Source: Adiantum capillus-veneris
Lineage: Eukaryota; Streptophyta; Polypodiopsida; Polypodiales; Pteridaceae
Assembly (NCBI GenBank): GCA_014529385.2
Contig: CM043953.1
Location: 90,587,842-90,651,841 of the forward strand
DNA length: 64,000 bases
Reading direction: 5' to 3'
The notes beneath the pieces were generated by a model. That model did no database searches. It was not told where the DNA came from and was given only the letters and a program-made list of their open reading frames with translations. This document shows positions 48,134 to 60,099 of the stretch, one piece after another. Numbering within the stretch: the first letter of the stretch is position 1; each line of letters opens with the position of its first letter. The translations under genes and the position numbers were made by a program.

Positions 48134-48356
48134 TGTTGGGGTAGAGGTATTGTGCCTTTGCCTGGGGCTAGACGTTTGGTGTTTGGCCACCCACTATATG
48201 TACATACACATTCCTTATTCTTCATATACACAAAGAAAAAGGAACTCCTCACCACATTCTTGGGGGTTGCTCCACCCACACAGTGTGTCTTCTACTCTTG
48301 TCCTCCCTCGCACTCCACATGCACCGTGCATCGCTTGCACACCTATCACTCTCACA
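48134..48356 (+). repeat. 3' LTR of short copia element
   Basis: Starts TGTTGGGGTAGAGG after AAGTGGGAGAT (polypurine tract, 48123-48133) and ends CTCACA. Confidence 0.92.
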
Positions 48357-48361
48357 ATGAT
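48357..48361. other. Target site duplication, right (ATGAT)
   Basis: Identical to 44689-44693. Confidence 0.9.
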
Positions 48362-48838
48362 TGTTTTTACCACAATGCACTGATTTTGTTGAATTTGTCG
48401 GTTGAGTAGTTAGTGCAGTTATAGTGTGTATCTCCTCAGTCCTGCTCCTTGATGATATAGCAACAAATTCTCCTCTTGAGATCCTTTTTCTTTGAGCTTC
48501 TTCTTGTGATCTTGGAGCCAATTTGATGACGTTCTCATTGTTGGTTATAGTCTCTTTTTCTTTGAGTACGGTGACAATTTGGCCATGGTATGCATCAAAA
48601 AAAAAATCAGTAGGGCAGTTACTTGGTCTTCATTGTCCACTTCAGATTTTATGTATGCCAATTGGGTGCATATGCTCTTCATTTGATTCACAAACGAAGG
48701 AAGATCCTCTGTTCCATGGTGAGTCTGTAGAGCTACATCTTTAGATATCTTGGAGTATTTGGCTATGGCTCCAAAATGTGTCTCTAATGTGATCCATTCA
48801 TCATAGGGCAAAGTGAAATCATCTAAGTAGTGGATCAT
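48362..48838 (-). pseudogene. Copia gag fragment, proximal part
   Basis: Minus strand from 48838: DDFTLPYDEWITLETHFG, then EDLPSFVNQMKSICTQLAY and ALLIFFLMHTM is the UBN2-type gag helix region. A stop near 48545 and a frame change are followed by APRSQEEAQRKRISRGEF and a knuckle start VHCGKNNH, where the first Cys has become Ser. The coding text meets the inserted copia element exactly after that His, at the target duplication. The rest of the knuckle lies at 44561-44693. Confidence 0.8.
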
Positions 48839-51036
48839 GACCTTACAATGCTTTGAATATTCACGTCTAAATTTTTCTCATAGTGAATGGTTGGTGAGAG
48901 CTTCTCCCCAATCTGAAGCTAAAAAAACCTCTATCATGGAACAGGGCTTTTAAGAATTTATGGTTTCAAGCTTCAACATCGTGGGGGCACTACCATGTGA
49001 GAACACGTGCTAGACTTAGTGCTTTATGGGCCAAAGTTGAGGCCCGAATTGCGCTTCACCGCCAAAGCCACATGTGATCTTTCTCCTACGGATCTGCCAA
49101 GGCAAGAGAGCTTGATTGTGAAGGTATTTGAAGTTTGGCCTTGCTCCCAAAAATAGGGGATGAGCATTGACCCCATGATCTCACCAAGCCAAACTTGGCT
49201 TGCTTACCTTAGATCAAAGTTCCAAACTCATTTTCTTGTCAAGAAAGCCTTCTCTATGAGTCTTTTTCTTGCTGCAAGAGTGAGCCAAGAGCTAAACTTG
49301 ACAGATTCACTTTTTTATAAAAAAGGGAATGACACTTGCGAGCGAGTAGTTTATGAAAACCCCCTATCTACAATTTGTATAAGGTAAATATGACCCCCTT
49401 TATGCTATATGGTTTTCAATCAAAGAAATATAATATACATATGCTCAAGTGACCTTACATAACAAGAAAAATCAAAGAGAGAAATCCTTCTGCCAAATAC
49501 ACATGCACACACACATACCCATTTTTCCCACAAAGGCATGGTCTCCAAGAAGAAACAAAATAGTTATTATAAAAATCATGTACTAAATAAGGACTCCTTC
49601 CAAAGAGATAACCTACACCCAATACAAAGGTTTTATTTCAAACAACTACTTTCTCACTAGTTGGAGGATATGGAGATTGCTCACTTAGATAGCTATTCTT
49701 ATGAGACACAATAGTCCCCCCCCCCCCACGCCCCCCCAACGCCTTTTTTCTAGGTTTAACCACCCTCTCCCTTATTTTTAAGTTTAGGGGCGTACCCCTA
49801 ACTTATATGCTTATGTAGCCTTTCAAAAACCACCCCTCCCCTACACTTACGTGCCACGGCAAGCTTCCCATGGTCGATCTCATGGGGAGCTAAATAGCTC
49901 ATATGAGCTCCAAATTGAGCTCAAAATGGGCTGAATGGAAATCTATAATGGGGCCTTTATGCACACATGAATAATTGCAGCCCAACAAACAATGTTTTGG
50001 TGCAACATTCTGGCTTAAAGGAATACAGTCAATGCAACAAACAACTAATGCAATAGATAAATGCAATGAAATATATTTTAAATGGAAATTATCCTATCCA
50101 AAGAGGTAGCTTGGGTGATCTAGCATAGGGGATTTATGCAATTGCACAAAAACCAGAGACTATGGGTTGAGCCAGGACATACTAGTTCTCATACAAACTC
50201 CAAAAAAACATGTTATGTAAGTGATGATTATGGGGGATAGATTAAGCTTTCATTCATGGATTAATCATGAGCTTAAGTAGAGTTTGCTAATGATAATTAG
50301 ATAGATTCAATTGCAAGACAATTTGGACATAAACTAGGCTTCATTCGAGATGAGCAAAATGAACCAAGGGCCAATATAGGCCTAGGAAGGGAGCATCTGA
50401 TGATGTCGTGGGTGATGGAAGAGGATCAAGATCATACCAAGTGTGGAATGTGTGTGCTTGTGAGTGTGGCATGCACACGACATGTGAGGCATCTACCAAA
50501 TGTAGCAAAGGATTCTCTAGAAATGTAATGTACCTAGTCAAGATGTTCTAGGGGTAGAGTTTCATGATGTGAGCTAGGCACAAATCTTTACACAAAAAAC
50601 ACAAAACAGAAGAATATAAAGGTCTTACCATCTCCCCATACCGCATTGAACTAAGCATCTCATCATGTAATTTTCATAGAGCAGTAGGAAAGTACACATT
50701 GATCCCTAAAGGTACACAAGGGTGCAAAGAAGATTGTTTGATATGTGTGCTTGTAGGACATCACAACCACATGACATCTTTTGTCAATGTTGTATCCATG
50801 CCACATTCAACACACTAAGTAAGGTTATCTAGGGTGGGGGCAATACCAAAGGTGAAGGTGGGAAGATAAAAACTTGATGCCCCACTTGAAGCCTACTCAA
50901 CATCTCTAGAAGTAGGGTATGTTGCACCCCGCTCTCTCCTTGGTAGATCAGCATGGAGCCCCATCTCATCTTAGAGTCAGTCAAATGCACACATAAGGAT
51001 TTCAAAAGATATGTCCAACAACAATGCAGGCAATGC
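48839..51036. other. Intergenic, no recognisable gene
   Basis: Short frames only. A C-rich run at 49717-49740 (CCCCCCCCCCC, broken by A and G) is the only notable composition. Remains of the copia gag's 5' part are expected on the minus strand just above 48838 but not recognisable. Confidence 0.45.
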
Positions 51037-51850
51037 TTAGAAGTCAAGATCGATACTCACTATCAGCATGGAGAAATTGTCTACCTCTGTTGTTCCTCCT
51101 CGAAGCACCACCAACATTGACTCTTGTGATTTCAGCTGCACAGTAATGGTGCTTCTTGTGACAGAATCTTCCTCAACCAAGGATGTCAACTTTGACTTTT
51201 TTACAATAATTTACTCGTGCAACAGTTCTAGCACTTTATTGAATTTATCATCACTAAGTTTTTGCAATTTTGTAGCCTTCAATTTCTTAATGCAGCTCGC
51301 ATGTTCATCCTTGACCACTCTCAGTTTTAACTCTACATCTATTATCAAAGATTTCAACTTCCATGATATGGCCATGGAATTTTCATGTTGGATTGTTAAG
51401 ACATGGCATGTTGTACATGCTTTCAAAATACATGTCACTTCTTTCTAGAGTTCCCCTTTAATATGCTCCACGATAGACCCACCCACAACATTGTTTAGCA
51501 TCCATTTCACATAATGGGTGTTGAAGTAGCGACATTTGTGGAGGTCTTTGTTGCGTTCCTCTATAAAAATGGCCCAAGCAAACACTATTACTTTGCCAGC
51601 TTTCACAACATGTGGATTGAACTACAGAACATATTCTCTAGCAAACAACACATTGGTCTCCATATTTGAAGGCTACTTCTAGTAGATTTGGTTATAAAAC
51701 ACTTGAAGGTCTTTAAATTTCTCTCGATGAACGCTACTAGGGTTGACCTTGAAGAACATATATCCCTCGACTGTGTGACAATTAACAACTAGAATTGTCT
51801 CAAAGAAATTAGAGTCCTCTAATAGACTTGAGAAAAACACAATGTTTCAA
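51037..51850 (-). pseudogene. Decayed unknown coding sequence, coiled-coil-like end
   Basis: One minus-strand frame gives protein-like text for about 270 codons with about six stops: NIVFFSSLLEDSNFFETI, CHTVEGYMFFKVNPSS, KAGKVIVFAWAIFIEE, RYFNTHYVKWMLNNVVGG, then a Lys/Glu/Leu-rich helix (ISWKLKSLIIDVELKLRV, KKLKATKLQKLSDDKFNKV) and a final TAA at 51037-51039. The end looks coiled-coil. I do not recognise the family. It could be a plant gene relic or the envelope-like or C-terminal frame of a retroelement. The consistent frame is the evidence for past coding. Confidence 0.5.
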
Positions 51851-51865
51851 ATTTCCTAAGAATGG

Positions 51866-53640
51866 TTTTGTTTGGGCTACTCACAAATTGCAACTAGTCC
51901 ATAGTCATATTTGTGGTCCAATGGATACTCCGTCTTTTCAGAATCATTTGTACTTTGTGGATTTTAGTCATAACTAATCTATGAAAGCAAGGGTGTATTC
52001 GCTTAAGGCCCCCTCTATTCTAATCAAGGGGGAGTATATGTTCATGAGATTTATTGCATTTTTGGCGAGTTGTGGGATAAAACACCAATATCATATTCTA
52101 TATACCCCTCATCAATATGGTCTTAATTCAAAGAAAAATAAGGTCACTTACAAAAGCCAAGCTTTGCCGCATGAGTTTATCATGTATGTTGTGTATATAC
52201 TAAAAAGGTGTCAAACTAAAGCATTATAGTAAATATCACTCTATATGAGGCTTGACATGGCAGAAAGCCATACATTGGTCATGTGGGTGTATTTGATTGA
52301 TTGATTTATGCATTGGTGCATGATTAACAAGGCAATAAATTAGATGATAAGTCTCTGAATTGTATTATGTTGGTTATAATCTAGAAATCAGCGGTTATAG
52401 GTTGTATCATCCATGAAGAAAGCGTATCTTTTTCGTTTGAGATGTTTTTAGCCCTTGGTAACATGTATCAAGGAGATACATATGAACTCAATGAAGGCAT
52501 ATGATACATTTTTGCCTCCATTTAATGGTGGGAGTACAATTATAACTCTTCATCATGCACTTGTGTAGCCTATGTAGATTTCAAATGATGCTACAAATCC
52601 ATCATTTTCTTATATGGATTTGCAAACGGTTAGGGCTAAAAATCAGCATGCTAGAGGTATCCCAAGACGGCTTGTGCAAACCTTTTGTGATAGTAACTTA
52701 GGTACACATTTGTCTAGTTGTACTCGTTCATGTTCTCAACATACCTCATATGCATTAGATTTTCATGTTTTGGCTATGCCTAGGATGTATGATGATGAAG
52801 AACCTTTGTCATTTGATGAAGCACAAAATTCAAAAAATGGTTGTTTGCAACGCAATCCAAGTATGATTCTATTGTGAAGAATGGCACATGGTAGTTATGT
52901 GCTTTGCCTTTTGGCAAAAAGAAAATTGGTACTAAGCAAGTTTTCAAGTCAAAAAGTAAGCATGTTGATCATTGTAAGGCTATACTTGTGGCAAAAATAT
53001 ATGCTCAAGATAAGGGAATTGATTTGATGAGACTTTTCCCCCCACTCGTCATATGAATATCATTCGTAGCATTTCTGAATTGAAAGTTCATAGTGGTTGA
53101 AATCCACATCAATTGGACATAAAGATTATTTTTTTGAATGGTGATTTGCAAAAATGTAGAAAAACAAGGTGTGTAGGCTTAAAAGGATTTGTATTGTTTA
53201 AAGCAACCTCCATGTGCTTGGTATGAAAAGATCCATATTTGGTTGCACATTGTTTTCAAAATAGTCCAACTAAGAGCAATTAGTATGTCAAACATGCTAA
53301 TAATCTATTTATAATCATTATGCTCTATGTTGATGGCATGTGGCTCACTAAATGAAATGAGGGACATATTGTTGATTTTAAGATGGATTTGAATGTTGCT
53401 TTTGAGATGTTAGATTTGAGGCTTTTGCATCATTATTTGGGTATAGAGTCAAAGCAAGTTGATGGAAGTATTGCTTTGTGTTAAACGAAGAAGATTGAGA
53501 CATTCTTTCATAAGTTCAATCGTGAAGATTGCAAGTATATTGCTACTCTCTAGAGACATGTTTTAAGCTTAGTCTTTATGATGGTGGAAACTAATTTGAT
53601 TTCACTCTCTATCACCAAGCAAGTTGCTGGTTTTCGGCCC
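51866..53640 (+). pseudogene. Decayed copia pol (integrase, reverse transcriptase)
   Basis: Plus strand. 51866-52229 reads WATHKLQLVHSHICGPM, then a deletion to FIAFLASCGIKHQYHILYTPHQYGLN and LPHEFIMYVVYILKRCQTKAL, the front and back of copia integrase. 52250-52420 matches the conserved GRKPYIGHVGVF/KLDDKS block. 52780-52880 has SFDEAQ, the region before RT. 53100-53150 has HQLDIKIIFLNGDL, and 53310-53345 MLYVDGMW (RT active site, second Asp lost to Gly). 53430-53460 has HHYLGIESKQ. Many stops and frame changes. Very old copy. Confidence 0.8.
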
Positions 53641-55365
53641 TACAAGCATTGACCTATCTTACTACAAAGTAGTGAGATATTTTAATTATCATATGGTAAT
53701 CATGTAAATTGATTGTGTAATTCCATTCATTATTGTACTTGCCAAAGGTTCAACAATGGAACTTCCTTGTAGTTGTCTACGATGATTCTTTGAAGTGTAG
53801 CTAGAAAATGCAATCTATTGCCTCCTAGTTGTAGTGGCAAAAACTACCAAATTGTCTCTCAAGATAGCAATCTCTACCCGACTATAACTAATGACTAAAA
53901 AGTCTAGAATTATATTAGTACAAGTTTCATGGCTATAACTCCAAGGACTAGACATTTTTTATTAGATGTATAGGCATCACGAATAGAATTCCATCTCTTG
54001 CCATGACCAAGTAGAGAGATCATCAACTACGGATTAGATGCAACTCTTCCTTGTGCTCAATCATAGATGAACTAGATTGCATCATCAACTATGCATGATT
54101 TTTAATAATTTACTAGCACTAGTAATAGATAGGAATCTTCAAAATTTTCTCCCTCCCATTGATCTCTAGAAAAATCGTTCCTAAACTTTGTGGAGCTTGG
54201 AGGTTTGGATTGTATCCATCAAGAGGGATCTAGTGGTATGTGGGTTGATAGGGTTTCGACGTATGTAGTTCACTCACACTCAAATATCTTGGCTCTCATT
54301 CTTGTGGCTCAATGCCGACTTTTTTTTCTTATCACACATCATACCTCCATCACCAAGTAATGTTATCCTAACCAAATTTAGCCCATTTTTGTAGCTTCAT
54401 TATCCTTTATACTTAATTATTTGCAACAACAAAAAAAAACATTTTGAGAATGTTAGTGCACTTTTTCTTCAAGATGTCTAGTCATTGATGGTGGTGAACA
54501 ATTACCAACTTTTCAAGTCTTGGTTGTAATGTCTTGCAAAGTGAATATCATAGTACAAAATTTATAATTGAGCTTAAATTTCAAAAATTGCACCAGTTCT
54601 AGGGAATTTCATAAAATGCCTCATTGATTTCTTGAAGGAATTAAACTTATAACATTTTTGTAAGTTATTGTTTCCAATGTTATTACTATAATGATTGATT
54701 TTGTTTGTTGCCTTTGCCTTTAGTGAGCATGTTAAATAGTGTGGGCCATGCTTGCAATGAACTTACTGAAGGGTTGGCTTTTGGACGAGTTCCAAGTTTC
54801 GTGCACATCTTATTCTATTTCATGGGACATCACTTGAAGCAAAGGGCATTGATTGATCTAATTGATAATAATATTGTATCAAATAATATAAATCAAAACA
54901 TAGTATGTATAAACCCTGCATACTAGTACATGTATTAAAATTTCACCATGTTTGCATAGGCAAAACAATCATTAACACTCCACTGACTAACAACTCGTGT
55001 AGGCACATGCAAGCATGCATTCTCAAAAAAAACATATATGTATACTAGTATACATAAGTATGTATACAACTTTGGAGTTTATAGTTGTATGCGTCCTCCG
55101 ACTCGACAAAATGAGAACAGGTAGTGATTTGCTACCAGCATATCCTTCATTTTATTTTATTTCTTTTAAACTTGAACCTGAAAGGAATATAAGGATCACT
55201 ATGCTACAAAGAAAACAGTTTTCATCTCAACAAATAGCACAATAGGTTAAAGAACCCAAAGGATCAAGCACAATCTTGAGAGCTTGTGCATGAGGATTGA
55301 AAAAAGAGAAATACAAACGGAACAAATAGCCACCTCCAATAAGCAAAAGGCTAAAACAAACACAA
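53641..55365. other. Intergenic, 3' side of EF-hand gene
   Basis: AT-rich, no gene or mobile element recognised. The 3' UTR and poly(A) signal of the minus-strand EF-hand gene should lie just below 55366, but no boundary is visible. Confidence 0.5.
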
Positions 55366-57090
55366 TCATATTCTGTCATTGCTCAAATCCATTCCAGAAG
55401 CTTTCATCAGATTTGAGAACTCTACAAAGTTGAGGTAACCGTCCTTATCCGTGTCAAACATTTGCATGGTGGACTGCACAAGCTGCAACACATGTTATAT
55501 CAGGACATAATGACCTTTCAAGTTATGGGTCGTAACTAGTGAGGAATTGAAGATTTGAATTAGCAATGTTTCCGTCAAAAAAAGAAGGAAAATCAAAAGG
55601 TTTGATCATAGTAATTTGGATTTGGATACAAGCGTGTAGCACCACATCCACGATAATAATAGTGTACACCCATAAGCTCAACTCAATACACACAATATGC
55701 ACGCATCACCATACATAGAGAACCAGTCTCTAAGAGGAATAACATGCAAACATGCACCAAAATCCAAGATCCAATCTAGGATAAATAACACCGCCATTTC
55801 ATCATACAAGTGCACTATCATCATGACCATGACATGGCACACAAGTGCCTCATAGGTTTGAATCAACAGACTCAATACACTTACATGGAAGCCTCACCAT
55901 CATTACCATCATACATCCACAATCATGCTCTAGTCACTTAGAGCCCCCTACACCACTAAAAAATTAGTGGCATTAGCAGGTAAAATGGTTATATTGTGGA
56001 CACATAAAATGCTACAAAATTTCTGTAAGTCGATCCTACAGCTGGAAGTATGGAGAAAGGGTATCTTTCATATCCCTTGAAATATATAGAAGTAGAAGGT
56101 GACACTCATTTCTATCCCTTGATTTTTGATTGGTTAGTCACTAAGGGAGCCTCAAAGTCCTTGAAATTATGGTAATGTTAGAAGTACCACAATTATCAAG
56201 GAAGAAGTCTCCTTGATCATCTTAAATATTTGGATGTGCTAGGTGAATACCACTAATACTCTGCAGAACTTGGCTCCTAGCACTAGACTCGTGACCATTT
56301 TGCATACCATTACACCAAGAACGTGCCTAAACTTGTACAGACATGCACCCTACACATATGTAGGCAGAGTCAAGCCCATCCTTATCTTACAGAAAGACAA
56401 AATGAAAGCTTAGAAGTGAAAGAAACCTGTTCGAGGGTAGCCCTAGGGAATAGTTCTGGGCAAGCAAGTTGCATTGCCTCAGCAACCTCATGCCTTGAGA
56501 TGCGCCCATCGCCATCTTTGTCGTAAAACTTGAAAAGAACTGACATTAAGAAGAGTCTTAGTGGAAGTGTAGGTAGTAATCATGTATGTATGTATGATTG
56601 TATAAGTACACAATTGCACACAATTTCAACTCCAAACATTTCCCACAACTTCAAAATTTGAAACAAGAGTCGGTTTCCACCATGGAGCTTCGCTTCTTTG
56701 CTTGACATGGACCTCCTGTTAGCCACACCCTGACAAACCTCCTTGAAACTAACTCCACCACTACCATCCACATCTACAACGTTGAAAAGTCTCTCTGCGC
56801 AGGGATTGCCACCTAAAACAAAAATACATGATTATTATCCAAAACCAAAAATAAAATCAACAGAAAATTGCATGTACTATTCTTGGATTTCATGTCAAAC
56901 ATATTTTAGATCTGCACATCGAACCATAATTCAAAATCAGGTTAATGTAGAAAAGTGAAGTTTCTTTTCCTCCTGAACTGCTTTTGTTTGGAGAAGTGAA
57001 TACTCCTATTCATTTGATATTTACAGACAAAATCTGCCAACCTTCAATTCCTGATTTATATGAGAGCCCTTTATCAAGACATCGTTGTGG
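55366..57090 (-). CDS. Calcineurin-B-like EF-hand protein, 3' exons
   Basis: Four exons on the minus strand: 57090-57042 (tentative), 56812-56681, 56539-56427 and 55482-55366, with AG/GT borders and matching phases. The three lower exons encode canonical EF-hand loops DVDGSGGVSFKE, DKDGDGRISRHE and DTDKDGYLNFVE, each with acidic positions 1, 3 and 12 and Gly 6. The 'GNPCAERLF' lead-in, spacing of about 40 residues and short tail (MDLSNDRI, stop 55366-55368) resemble the calcineurin B / CHP family, which binds calcium and regulates a partner phosphatase or transporter. The fourth (first) EF-hand and the start codon are not found in the window. No stops or frameshifts, so probably a working host gene. 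The partner is unknown. Confidence 0.85.
55483..56426 (-). other. Last intron of EF-hand gene
   Basis: About 944 bp. It begins GTTTCT in minus sense at 56426 and ends TGTTGCAG at 55483. AT-rich, no gene inside. Confidence 0.75.
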
Positions 57091-57393
57091 CTGCAAAAAG
57101 AACTACTTAACAGAGCACCATGTTTGGTGCCCTAACCAGTTCTTTAGTGTCCTAGGGAGGATTTCTTACTAGATGAATCCCCACAAAAGAAAAAAGGCCT
57201 ATACTCACCTTGAAAGGAAAGTTCGAGTTAAAAACTTATGCTAGTAACCCACAAGACAAAGCATAACTACTGAGATCAGATTTCAGAAAAGCTTCAATCA
57301 CATGTCGATGCTAAGGTGACAGCCCTAAAGCAAGCCCAAAAGTATGTAATAATTGCTTGCTGGTTGGCAATTCAGAATAGTACAATGGGGGTG

Positions 57394-57395
<2 letters not shown>
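57091..57395. other. Upstream intronic sequence, no exon recognised
   Basis: No further EF-hand exon seen. The minus-strand acceptor CTTTTTGCAG abuts 57090. Confidence 0.45.

Positions 57396-57424
<29 letters not shown>
57396..57424. repeat. (GA)n microsatellite at LINE 3' end
   Basis: About 14 GA units, CT in LINE sense. Confidence 0.95.
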
Positions 57425-57427
<3 letters not shown>

Positions 57428-57549
57428 AATGAAATGTTATTAAACGTCTTCAAAAGGCCAAAATGACCTATGAGACCAAACTGATACAATCTTGGTGGAT
57501 CTAATACAATGTCTGGGTACAAAATAAACATGAAGCAAAGTGAAAAACT

Positions 57550-58786
57550 AAAATCATCATCATCATCATCAATACCCGAGGATGCCTAGCATAGGGCCCT
57601 ATCCGTGAAAGTATTGCATCGGTCGCTGAAGAGAATCATCAATGTCCTTGTAGACATGCACGTCTAGCTCTCCCGAGCTCAATGGCTCTGTCAACTAATC
57701 TACTTATGGTATAGGTGGGCTATGAAGTCTGTTGTGAAGCTTGCTCATATGAGTGCCGAGTCCCTGCTCTAAAGAAGTCAGTGATCTCCCTGTGTGAAAT
57801 TGTGAATGTCTCCCACTGCTTGATCTTCTAAAGAGACTCCCTGTGTCTACGCAGCGCTAGCAAAAAACAACCAGAGGCATCTCTGATCTTGATATCTCAT
57901 GACTATAGCCAACGGTCCAAAGCCCTCTTTGAATAGACAATGAAAGCGGCCTCGTATCTCATAGTAGACCGGACAATGACAAATGTGATGTAACTCTGTC
58001 TCTGGCTATATATGACACAACTGGCAAAACCTGGCCTTTGCTGGTACTCTCCAGAATCTGCCAGTCTCGGTCTCTAACTGATGCGATGATGTGCGCATGT
58101 GACCAATAGCACATCGTATCCCATGGGATAAATGAGCATCCATATAGGCCCATATCCATCCTTTGCTAGTTGGAGAAGATGCTCTCTATGGAAATCCATC
58201 TTCGTGCCGTGTCGGCTGTATCCATGTCCTCCTAGTATCTAGTTGAATCAGATCCTAACGTAGGAGTCTAGTGATCTCTGTCCGTGTGAGAGATAGGGAG
58301 GGTGCATCCAACGGTAATGGAACGGAGGTAGTCTCTCCATGCTGAAACCATGTGACTGAAACCATGATGTTATCTTCCCATACCAGCATGTTATATCCCA
58401 TTGTAGTGCTAGGTGTCAGGATGACTCAAGGGCTAGCCGAGCATATCTGTCCCTGGGGAGGTCCCATAAACTGTGCATGAGGGGTACTGATCTAGTAAGT
58501 GCCTCGACCACGAGAAGGGAGGCAACAAGCTCTGCTCGAATAATCGCATGTAACATTGAGGCCTTAGCTAGCCCAAATCATCCGAGAGATCATAGAGACT
58601 AAAGGCCTCTCCATATATCTCCATCCATCATTGCTACCAGATCTGCCATGATGGTCCACTGAGGGTCCCCAAATCTGAACTCCATAAATCATAGCTGAAG
58701 CCACTAGAGTGTCAAAAAGCCAGATCTTTGTTCGAGGTGCCTGAAACTGAACCTGCGAACACATCCTCTCCAATCCTCCCAAGGCT
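57550..58786 (-). pseudogene. LINE ORF2 C-terminal region
   Basis: Minus strand. From 58786: ALGGLERMCSQVQFQAP, KIWLFDTLVASAMIYGVQIWGPS, then WRYMERPLVSMISRMIWAS. Further down, in shifting frames, RYARLALESS, DGYGPICM and PETELHHICHCPVYYEIRGRFHCLF (about 58020-57940), a Cys/His arrangement like the C-terminal zinc-binding region of LINE ORF2 that follows RT. Several stops and frame shifts. The zinc region is thought to help RNA or DNA binding during target-primed reverse transcription. Confidence 0.78.
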
Positions 58787-58791
58787 ACATA
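58787..58791. other. Flank of solo LTR, left (ACATA)
   Basis: Five bases next to the insertion; the other side is ACGTA (60020-60024), one transition apart. Confidence 0.75.
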
Positions 58792-60019
58792 TGTTAGGTG
58801 CAGCGGAATGAATGTTTGCGCTTTGCTCAAGATGAGTGCTCCGAACTGTGCTCAAGGTTCCTTTTAGTTCTTATGGAAGGGAGAGCCTTCCGTTCTTAAT
58901 GGAAAGTGCTATGATCACAAACAAAGTGAATGGACACTGTGCATGCGAGTGTATGAGACTGAGAGATAGAGGGAGAAGAGAGATACGACACCAGAGACGT
59001 TGTAAAACCCTCCTCCAAAGGCCCCACTCTTGTCGGCGAGAGTGGTCTACTATTGATTGCACAAACTGGTACAAACTGAATGCATGTGACTGATGCAACC
59101 TGGGACTATGCCGGTGACGACGACGGGGATGACAACGACAACTTTAGGGCTGAAATCTGTGGTCTTCTATCTGCTGAATTTCGGGGCTGTTTCGGTGGCT
59201 GAAAATGACTGTTTTGGCTGCGTTTTCGAGGGCTGAAAATGGGGGTCTTCTGCAACCAACTAGGGCTGAATCTGCTGCTGTCCAATAGGGCTGAAAACGC
59301 TGCTGCAAGGGCTGCGTTTACGGCTGAAAATGAAACGCTGCTGCATCTGCTAACGCTAGGGAAACCGCTGGCCTTTTTGGGACTGCTAGCGATCAAGGGA
59401 TGGCTGAAAACACCAGGGAATTGTGGAGGTGCTGAAGGTATGCAAAAACGCCAGGGCTTAGTGGGAAACCCAAAACGCTAGGGCTAGGTATCTGCTGCGA
59501 TCAAGTATTGCTGGAAACGCCAAGCAATGGTGGGGCTGGCGATGGCAAAACTGAAAACGCTAGGCTTGGGGAGGGAGGTCGCCAAGGCTCGCGGGTGCTT
59601 AGGGTACTACGGGTTCTTGCTGAGAAGATGCCTGTTGAGCATGTGCTCCTGCTGCCTCTTTTGCCAGAAAGTGCTAACTTGGGTTTGCTTATATATTTTC
59701 TTGCAAAATTGCCCTACCTACTTTTGTTGGAAAGTCACTTAAAAATAATAAGTGAAAAATGTCAAAAATAGGGAAAATAGGCTAAAGGCACTAGAAAATT
59801 CCCCTAACTGATTCTAATGGATTCTGATGGGAATACTGATGATCATGTTGTGTGCAACCAGAGGATATGCATCTACACTCAGTGACTGGGCATGCACGGT
59901 CTACGAATAGACTCACAAAAGTGCTAGATCACTTCTAAATCTAGACTGACTGGACTGACTGAACCCTGTTATGCCGTAGCTTGTCCACGGACATATAGGG
60001 TTGGATGTGTAACGTGACA
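58792..60019 (-). mobile_element. Solo-LTR-like insertion in LINE
   Basis: 1228 bp. In minus sense it starts TGTCACGTTACACATCC and ends GCACCTAACA, so TG...CA. It interrupts the LINE reading text between AYV and ALGGLER, where LINE coding resumes without loss. No internal coding region, primer site or polypurine tract, so I infer a solo LTR left by recombination. Confidence 0.8.
59140..59580. repeat. Degenerate GGGCTGAAAA(C/T)G minisatellite
   Basis: Phrases GGGCTGAAAATG, GGCTGAAAACGC and CGCTAGGGCTG recur more than a dozen times at irregular spacing of 20-45 bp, inside the solo LTR. Confidence 0.75.
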
Positions 60020-60099
60020 ACGTAAGCTCTCGTTAGTCTAATCTTTGCTGCTCTCCTCAAAGAAAACGCCAGTCCACTGAAGACTACCCCAAGATAGGT

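Larger units (their letters stand above)
44694..48356 (+). mobile_element. Short non-autonomous copia element (gag/protease remnants)
   Basis: LTRs of 225 and 223 bp (44694-44918, 48134-48356) start TGTTG(A/G)GGTAGAGG. Primer site TATCAGAGC follows the left LTR at 44924 and the polypurine AAGTGGGAGAT precedes the right LTR. ATGAT flanks are exact. At 3.7 kb it lacks RT, RNase H and integrase core. It keeps a zinc knuckle and a broken protease region. The family is related to the mini-element at 342-993. Confidence 0.92.
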
